Below, one piece after another: positions 31,233-36,325 of a DNA stretch of 36,325 nt. The DNA comes from Alphaproteobacteria bacterium (GTDB taxonomy: Bacteria > Pseudomonadota > Alphaproteobacteria > Reyranellales > Reyranellaceae): NCBI GenBank assembly GCA_017307275.1, contig JAFKFK010000060.1, positions 1-36,325 of the forward strand, written 5' to 3'. The stretch's first letter is position 1, and every line of letters begins with the position of its first letter. Under the pieces are notes generated by a model. That model was not told where the DNA came from. It saw nothing but the letters and a program-made list of their open reading frames with translations, and did not search any database. The position numbers and the translations under genes were made by a program.

Positions 31233-31844
31233 TCAGTGTGCGAAAATATCCGTCTCCGGCCAGCCGGCGACATCCAGCCGCGCACGGGTGGGGAGAAACT
31301 TGAACGCCGCTTCCGCCAGCTCCCGCCGCCCCTCGCGCTCCAGGAGCACATCCAGCTTTGCCTTGAGAGCATGGAGATGCAGGACGTCCGACGCGGCATA
31401 GGCGAGCTGTTCGTCGGTGAGGGTTTCGGCGCCCCAATCGGATGTCTGCTGCTGCTTGGACAGATCGACGCCCAGCAGTTCGCGACACAGGTCCTTGAGA
31501 CCGAAGCGGTCGGTGAACGTCCGCACCAGCCGCGCCGCGATCTTGGTGCAGTAGACCGGCTCGCACCGCACGCCGAGCGCATGCTCGAGAACGGCAATGT
31601 CGAAACGGCCGAAATGAAAGAGCTTCAGAACCTTCGGATCGGCCAGCAGGGCCGCAAGCCGAGGTGCCTTGTGGGGGCCGCGCGGGATCTGGACCAGATG
31701 GGCGTTGCCATCGCCGCCCGAGAGCTGAACCAGACAGAGCCGGTCGCGATGCGGATTGAGCCCCATCGTCTCGGTGTCGATGGCCACGATCGAGCCGAAC
31801 GAAACATCCGCAGGAAGGTCGCCGCGGTAAAGACTGATGGCCAT
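31233..31844 (-). CDS. rnd: Ribonuclease D-like 3'-5' exonuclease
   Basis: A 203-residue DEDDy-type exonuclease without the HRDC domains of full-length RNase D (about 375 residues in E. coli), a short form common in alphaproteobacteria. Metal-binding residues are visible: Asp and Glu in IVAIDTETMGLNP (about 22-28), Asp in FHFGRFDIAVLE, and Tyr-x3-Asp in LAYAASDVLHLHAL. It probably trims 3' ends of structured RNA. It starts only 26 bases after tRNA-Leu on the same strand, so the two may be one transcript; the ATG follows CTATAG with no good Shine-Dalgarno. Confidence 0.92.
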   Translation of the reverse strand: MAISLYRGDLPADVSFGSIVAIDTETMGLNPHRDRLCLVQLSGGDGNAHLVQIPRGPHKAPRLAALLADPKVLKLFHFGRFDIAVLEHALGVRCEPVYCTKIAARLVRTFTDRFGLKDLCRELLGVDLSKQQQTSDWGAETLTDEQLAYAASDVLHLHALKAKLDVLLEREGRRELAEAAFKFLPTRARLDVAGWPETDIFAH

Positions 31845-31870
31845 CTATAGGGTGTCCCGACTGACCTGCA

Positions 31871-31955
<85 letters not shown>

Positions 31956-32056
31956 ACGGCATGCGGTCTAGTGCGGGCGCTGAGTTAGGGCGAGGCCGCG
32001 CAGATGTCAACCACAGTGCCTTTGCGCGTTCTGTTCATTGAGCTATAGGCAGCACC

Positions 32057-33010
32057 ATGAGCATCAAGCAGGTCACGGTTTTTGGCGGCAGCGGCTTCGT
32101 TGGCCGCGCCATCGTGCGGGCACTGGCGCAGGAGGGACTGCGGGTTCGCGTGGCCTGCCGCCGCATCGAGCTGGCGGAGCGCACCAAGACCGCCGGCGAT
32201 GTCGGTCAGGTCACGGTGATGCGCACCAATCTGCGTATCCCCGCGTCCGTGGCGGCTGCCGTCGCCGGCAGCGAAGCCGTGGTCAATGCCGCTGGTATTC
32301 CGTTCCAGCGCGGTCGCCAGCGTTATCAGGCCGTCCACGTGGCCGGTGCCCGCGCGATTGCCGAGGCGGCGCGCGCCGCGGGCGTGCAGCGCCTGGTGCA
32401 TATTTCCGGCATCGGCGCGGAACATCGCAATTCGACGAACAAATACGTGCTTTCCAAGGTCGAGGCCGAGGACGCGATTGTTTCGGGCTTCGAGAGCGCC
32501 ACGATCCTGCGGCCCAGCGTCGTGTTCGGCCCGGAAGATGTGATGTTCAATCGCATCGCGCAGATTGCCGCCAAGGCGCCGTTCCTGCCGGTCGTCGGCG
32601 ACGGTTCGGCAAAGGTACAGCCGGTGTTCGTCGGTGACGTTGGCAGCGCCGTTGCGGCGGTCCTGGCGCGCCCCGAGACGGCCAAGACCGTGTTCGAGCT
32701 GGGCGGCCCGCACGTTTACACCTATCGCGAGATCGCGGCGCTGACGCTGCGCGTGATCGACCGCCAGAAGCCGATCATCGGCGTGCCGGCCGGCCTGATG
32801 AAGATCGCCGGCTTCTTCGCCGAATTCCTGCCGGTACCGCCGCTGACGCACGATCAGGTGGGTCTGCTCACGGTCGATAATGTCGCACGTCCCGGGGCAC
32901 CGGGATTGGCGGCGCTCGGAATCGAGCCCACGGCGGCAGAGGCCATTCTGCCGATGTACCTCGACCGCTACCGCCTCGGCGGTCGCTACAACCAGCACGC
33001 CCCGGTCTGA
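32057..33010 (+). CDS. NDUFA9-like NAD(P)-binding protein (complex I assembly/accessory type)
   Basis: This 317-residue extended SDR-like protein resembles the mitochondrial complex I 39-kDa subunit. It has VTVFGGSGFVGRAIVRALA (residues 6-24, Rossmann motif), VVNAAGIPFQRGRQRYQAVHV in pieces, VQRLVHISGIGA, and STNKYVLSKVEAEDAI with YxxxK. The rest (about 150-317) has the family's ILRPSVVFGPEDVMFN and a hydrophobic MKIAGFFAEFLPVPPL. In bacteria its partner is unclear; complex I assembly is an inference. It is separated from a tRNA-Leu gene by a 101-base gap and ended by a hairpin at 33034-33051. Confidence 0.9.
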   Translation: MSIKQVTVFGGSGFVGRAIVRALAQEGLRVRVACRRIELAERTKTAGDVGQVTVMRTNLRIPASVAAAVAGSEAVVNAAGIPFQRGRQRYQAVHVAGARAIAEAARAAGVQRLVHISGIGAEHRNSTNKYVLSKVEAEDAIVSGFESATILRPSVVFGPEDVMFNRIAQIAAKAPFLPVVGDGSAKVQPVFVGDVGSAVAAVLARPETAKTVFELGGPHVYTYREIAALTLRVIDRQKPIIGVPAGLMKIAGFFAEFLPVPPLTHDQVGLLTVDNVARPGAPGLAALGIEPTAAEAILPMYLDRYRLGGRYNQHAPV

Positions 33011-33033
33011 CAGCCAGAATTTTCGGGCTTTTG

Positions 33034-33051
33034 GCCAAGCCGCAGCTTGGC
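33034..33051 (+). terminator. Terminator of the NDUFA9-like gene
   Basis: GCCAAGC (33034-33040) and GCTTGGC (33045-33051) form a 7-bp stem with a CGCA loop, 23 bases after the stop, followed by the AT-rich TTGAATATATAG. Confidence 0.65.
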
Positions 33052-33265
33052 TTGAATATATAGTCCCATAACGGAATTATAATCTGATCGACTGAATCCC
33101 GTAATGGGTTAGAATTACTTCTGTGGCGCCACACGATTCATAATAGGTCAGTATTGTTGACTATCGTTGGCTGACGTGTTTTAAGCAGATCAACAACGCA
33201 GCAAAGGCGCGGTCGGCGCGCTTCTTGCGTAATAAAATTACACAATCTGTCCGAGGAGGCCGGGG
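33052..33265 (+). promoter_or_regulatory. AT-rich gltD upstream region
   Basis: The 214 bases before gltD are AT-rich compared with everything around them. They hold a TATAAT (33078-33083, with TTGAAT 20 bases upstream), a TTGACT (33157-33162) with a weak TTTTAA 16 bases later, and a TAAAAT (33233-33238) inside the inverted repeat GTAAT-AAA-ATTAC (33229-33241). An imperfect inverted repeat (33064-33077 with 33096-33109) is also present. Which promoter is used cannot be told; no sigma-54 (GG-N10-GC) box was found. GAGGAGG (33253-33259) is the gltD ribosome site. Confidence 0.55.
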
Positions 33266-34708
33266 ATGGCCGAGAGGATGCTGAAGTTCGTCGGAACGCC
33301 GCAAGCCATGCCCGACAAGCGGCCGGCTGCCGAGCGCCGTCGCGACTTCGACGAGATCTACGAGAGCTACGCCCGGGACAAGGCAGCCGAGCAGGCAGCC
33401 CGCTGCTCACAGTGCGGCGTGCCCTTCTGTCAGGTGCACTGCCCGCTGCACAACAACATCCCCGACTGGCTGAAGCTCACCGCCGAAGGCCGGCTCGACG
33501 AAGCCTACGAACTCTCTTCCGCGACCAACAACTTCCCGGAAATCTGCGGCCGCATCTGCCCGCAGGACCGCCTCTGCGAAGGCAACTGCGTCATCGAGAA
33601 GGGCTTCGAGTCCGTCACCATCGGCTCGATCGAGAAGTACATCACCGACACGGCGTGGGAGCGCGGCTGGGTAAAGCCGATCCAGCCGCGGCGCGAGCGG
33701 CCCGAGAGCGTCGGCATCGTCGGCGCCGGCCCCGCGGGCCTCGCCGCGGCGGAGCAACTGCGACGCAAGGGCTACCAGGTCGTGGTCTACGATCGCTACG
33801 ACCGGGTCGGCGGCCTGCTGATCTACGGCATCCCGAACTTCAAGCTCGAGAAGGAGATCGTCCAGCGGCGCGAGAAGCTCCTGCGCGACTCCAAGGTCAC
33901 CTTCCATTTGAACTGCGAGATCGGCCGCGACGTCACGCTCGACGAGCTGCGCGAGCGCCATCAGGCCGTGTTGATCGCGACCGGCGTCTACAAGGCGCGC
34001 GACATCGCCGCCCCCGGCGTCGGCCTCGCCGGCATCGTTCCCGCGCTCGACTATCTCACCACGTCCAACCGCCATGGCCTCGGCGAGACGACGGCCGAGT
34101 TCGAGTCGGGCCTGCTCGATGCCAAGGACAAGAACGTCGTGGTGATCGGCGGCGGCGACACGGCGATGGACTGCGTGCGCACCGCGGTGCGCCAGGGCGC
34201 CAAGTCGGTGAAGTGCCTCTATCGCCGCGACCGCGCCAACATGCCGGGCTCGCAGCGCGAGGTGAAGCATGCGGAAGAAGAAGGCGTGGAGTTCGTCTGG
34301 CTCTCCGCGCCGCAGGCCTTCCTCGGCAAGGACGCGGTGAGCCACGTCCGCACCGTGCGCATCCATCTCGGCATGCCCGACGCCTCCGGCCGTCAGATGC
34401 CGCAGGAAATTCCCAACAGCCACTTCAACATCGAGGCCGACCTCGTGCTGAAGGCACTGGGCTTCGACCCCGAAGACCTCCCGGCAATGCTGTCGACGCC
34501 CGACCTCGGCGTCACCGGCTGGGGCACGCTCAAGATCGACTGGCGCAGCATGATGACCAATCTCGACGGCGTGTTCGCCGCCGGCGACATCGTGCGCGGC
34601 GCCTCGCTGGTGGTGTGGGCGGTGCGCGACGGCCGCGACGCCGCCGAGCGCATCCATTCCTACCTGACGGCCAAGACGCAAGCCGCGCAACGCATCGCAG
34701 CGGAGTGA
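33266..34708 (+). CDS. gltD: Glutamate synthase small subunit
   Basis: GltD supplies electrons from NADPH to GltB so that glutamine and 2-oxoglutarate yield two glutamates. The 480-residue protein has the N-terminal cysteine-rich iron-sulfur region (CSQCGVPFCQVHCPLHNN and CGRICPQDRLCEGNC), the FAD motif VGIVGAGPAGLAAAEQL (about 149-165), and the NADPH motif VVVIGGGDTAMDCVRTA (about 290-306), then AAGDIVRGASLVVWA near the end. It is intact. The usual order gltB-gltD is reversed and split here: GST and a tautomerase lie between gltD and gltB. Confidence 0.97.
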   Translation: MAERMLKFVGTPQAMPDKRPAAERRRDFDEIYESYARDKAAEQAARCSQCGVPFCQVHCPLHNNIPDWLKLTAEGRLDEAYELSSATNNFPEICGRICPQDRLCEGNCVIEKGFESVTIGSIEKYITDTAWERGWVKPIQPRRERPESVGIVGAGPAGLAAAEQLRRKGYQVVVYDRYDRVGGLLIYGIPNFKLEKEIVQRREKLLRDSKVTFHLNCEIGRDVTLDELRERHQAVLIATGVYKARDIAAPGVGLAGIVPALDYLTTSNRHGLGETTAEFESGLLDAKDKNVVVIGGGDTAMDCVRTAVRQGAKSVKCLYRRDRANMPGSQREVKHAEEEGVEFVWLSAPQAFLGKDAVSHVRTVRIHLGMPDASGRQMPQEIPNSHFNIEADLVLKALGFDPEDLPAMLSTPDLGVTGWGTLKIDWRSMMTNLDGVFAAGDIVRGASLVVWAVRDGRDAAERIHSYLTAKTQAAQRIAAE

Positions 34709-34713
34709 GCAGG

Positions 34714-35325
34714 ATGCTGACGCTCTACGACTACATGGACTCCGGCAACGGCTACAAGGTGCGGCTTACGCTGGCCGCGCTCGACCTGCCCTACAAGCTG
34801 ATCGAGTGCGACATCCTGAAGGGCGAGACGCGCACGCCGGAATTCCTGGCGCGCAATCCCAACGGCCGCATCCCGACCCTGCAGCTCGAGGACGGATCGT
34901 TCCTCGCCGAGTCCGGCGCCATCATCTGGTACCTCGCGGATGGCACGCCGCTCGCGCCCAAGGACCGCAAGGCCCGCGCCGAGACGCTGCAGTGGATGTT
35001 CTTCGAGCAGTACAGCCACGAGCCCTATGTCGCGGTGGCGCGCTTCTGGAAGCACTACCTGCCCAAGCTCTCGCCGCTGCAGGAGATGGACCTGCCGAAC
35101 CGCATGAAGGGCGGCTATGCAGCGCTCGACATCATGGAGAAGCATCTCGCGACGCACCGCTTCTTCGTCGACGACCGCTATGGCCTCGCCGACATCGCGC
35201 TCTACGCCTACACGCACGTCGCGCATGAAGGCGAGTTCGACCTGTCGAAGTATGCGAACATCAACGCCTGGATGGCCCGGGTCGCCGGCCAGCCGAAGCA
35301 CGTCACCATCAGCCACAAGAACTGA
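34714..35325 (+). CDS. Glutathione S-transferase
   Basis: This is a 203-residue cytosolic GST. The thioredoxin-like N-terminal domain has YDYMDSGNGYKVRLTLAAL (active-site Ser or Tyr region), NPNGRIPTLQLEDG (cis-proline loop) and the glutathione-binding ESGAIIWYL (Glu-Ser). The all-helical C-terminal domain has FFVDDRYGLADIALYAYTH, with the conserved N-cap aspartate (LADIALYAY). The substrate is unknown. It starts 5 bases after gltD and is followed by a tautomerase 16 bases later, so all four downstream genes are likely co-transcribed with gltB. Confidence 0.92.
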   Translation: MLTLYDYMDSGNGYKVRLTLAALDLPYKLIECDILKGETRTPEFLARNPNGRIPTLQLEDGSFLAESGAIIWYLADGTPLAPKDRKARAETLQWMFFEQYSHEPYVAVARFWKHYLPKLSPLQEMDLPNRMKGGYAALDIMEKHLATHRFFVDDRYGLADIALYAYTHVAHEGEFDLSKYANINAWMARVAGQPKHVTISHKN

Positions 35326-35341
35326 ACCGAGGGAGAAGACA

Positions 35342-35524
35342 ATGCCGATGATCAATGTCCAGATGTTCGAAGGCCGCACGATCGAGCAGCGCCGAAAACT
35401 GGTGAAGGAGCTGACCGACGGCACCTGTCGCGCGCTGGGCTGCACGCCCGACGCCGTGCAGATCGTCCTCACCGACATCAAGAAAGAGAACTGGGCCGAA
35501 GCCGGCAAGCTGTTCTCCGACTAG
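35342..35524 (+). CDS. 4-oxalocrotonate tautomerase-family protein
   Basis: A 60-residue member of the 4-OT family. It starts Met-Pro (the catalytic proline becomes residue 1 after methionine removal) and continues MINVQMFEGRTIEQRRKLV with the conserved arginine pair. Such enzymes work as hexamers and tautomerise 2-hydroxymuconate-like substrates, but no aromatic-ring-cleavage genes are nearby, so the natural substrate is open. GGAGAAG precedes ATG 35342. Confidence 0.9.
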   Translation: MPMINVQMFEGRTIEQRRKLVKELTDGTCRALGCTPDAVQIVLTDIKKENWAEAGKLFSD

Positions 35525-35548
35525 ACCTCTTTTTCAGGATACGACGTC

Positions 35549-36325
35549 ATGTCCGCACGTCCCTTCGATGCCAAGCAATTCGTCCGCGACTATCAGGACG
35601 AGACCGCCAAGCTGACCGAAGCCTACGGCTACAACCCCGCCCAGGAGATCGACTCCTGCGGCGTGGGTCTCGTCGTGGCGCTGGACGGCAAGCGACGCCG
35701 CGACGTGGTCGCGGCGGGCATCGATGCATTGAAGGCCGTGTGGCACCGCGGCGCCGTCGACGCCGATGGCAAGACGGGTGACGGCGCGGGCATCCACGTC
35801 GAAATCCCACAGGACTTCTTCCGGGAGTATGTCCGCGACTCCAGCGGCGAACTCCCGCAGGTCGGCCGCCTCGCCGTCGGCATGGTGTTCCTGCCGCGCA
35901 CCGACCTCGGCGCGCAGGAGCGCTGCCGCACCATCGTCGAGACCGAGATCCTGCGTTTCGGTCACACGATCCTGGGCTGGCGCCAGGTGCCGGTCGATAT
36001 TTCCTCGATCGGCGCCAAGGCCAACGAGACCCGGCCGGAGATCGAACAAATCCTGATCGGCCGGGGCGACGCCACGCTCGACAACCGCGAATTCGAGAAG
36101 CAGCTCTACATTCTGCGCCGGCGCATGGAGAAGGCCGCGATCGCCGAGAACATCGCCGAATTCTACGTCTGCTCGCTGTCCTGCCGCTCGGTCGTCTACA
36201 AGGGCATGTTCCTCGCCGAGCATCTGTCGGCCTTCTATCCCGATCTGCTCGATGAGCGCTTCGTCTCGCGCTTCGCGATCTTCCATCAGCGCTATTCGAC
36301 CAACACCTTCCCGCAATGGAAGCTA
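35549..36325 (+). CDS. gltB: Glutamate synthase large subunit (partial)
   Basis: The first 259 codons of GltB, cut by the window edge. After a 36-residue propeptide the glutaminase domain begins at Cys37 (EIDSCGVGLVVALDG), the nucleophile freed by self-cleavage. ALKAVWHRGAVDADGKTGDGAGI and RFAIFHQRYSTNTFPQWKL are hallmarks of the class II amidotransferase domain. The rest (FMN, 3Fe-4S and 2-oxoglutarate parts) lies outside. It follows the tautomerase gene by 24 bases. Confidence 0.96.
   Translation, partial: MSARPFDAKQFVRDYQDETAKLTEAYGYNPAQEIDSCGVGLVVALDGKRRRDVVAAGIDALKAVWHRGAVDADGKTGDGAGIHVEIPQDFFREYVRDSSGELPQVGRLAVGMVFLPRTDLGAQERCRTIVETEILRFGHTILGWRQVPVDISSIGAKANETRPEIEQILIGRGDATLDNREFEKQLYILRRRMEKAAIAENIAEFYVCSLSCRSVVYKGMFLAEHLSAFYPDLLDERFVSRFAIFHQRYSTNTFPQWKL

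Noticed and set aside
33412..35325. A 637-codon plus-strand frame covering gltD and GST
   Set aside because: Only its last 203 codons are real (GST, ATG 34714). The first part is an Arg-rich shadow of gltD.

Overview
The window is 36.3 kb of dense, high-GC chromosomal DNA with no plasmid, phage or insertion-sequence genes. The gene set and gene order are alphaproteobacterial: an mch-like mesaconyl-CoA hydratase beside sdhC, Hsp20 plus DUF1150 beside ptsN and rpoN, a CnoX / LON-domain / Trm112-like trio, murJ and trpS near each other, and an NDUFA9-like protein. A Rhodospirillales- or Reyranella-like organism would fit, but that is inference from gene content only. No gene-free gap exceeds 300 bases.

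Left part (1-7.5 kb). An ethylmalonyl-CoA-pathway-type pair (CoA-ester lyase and mesaconyl-CoA hydratase) runs leftward into sdhC. The next gene starts as sdhD but after about 35 codons becomes, in frame, the C-terminal half of a TauC/SsuC-type ABC permease that runs off the window. This is either a real deletion fusion or an assembly misjoin, and it is the most striking anomaly here. Diverging rightward are pdxY and a LysE-type exporter. Then, leftward, come a thiolase, a short-chain dehydrogenase and a RutE-like nitroreductase.

Middle part (7.6-19.1 kb). A compact three-gene cassette encodes a radical SAM protein with a cysteine-rich C-terminus, a family 2 glycosyltransferase and a CofC/DUF2064-like transferase. 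The genes overlap and the middle one has no ATG/GTG/TTG start. A TPR-glycosyltransferase and asd face it. Two tandem class III CoA-transferase paralogues follow, one with a 9-bp internal duplication in a conserved motif. A rightward block then holds a DUF962/Mpo1-like protein, CnoX, a LON substrate-binding-domain protein, a Trm112-like protein, a DUF971 protein and an FAD monooxygenase.

Right part (19.3-36.3 kb). murJ and trpS are separated by an accessory trio (aspartoacylase-like hydrolase, MFS carrier, Tat-exported peptide-type binding protein). A heparinase II/III-like protein diverges from an Hsp20 gene whose 5' leader looks like a ROSE RNA thermometer. DUF1150, ptsN, rpoN, a short RNase D and tRNA-Leu(CAG) follow. 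hpf and lptCAB, which usually sit in this neighbourhood, are absent. The window ends with an NDUFA9-like protein and a nitrogen-assimilation group ordered gltD, GST, 4-oxalocrotonate tautomerase, gltB (truncated by the edge).

The main candidates for unusual biology are the radical SAM / two-transferase cassette, the Hsp20 thermometer with a competing upstream in-frame start, and the sdhD-permease fusion.
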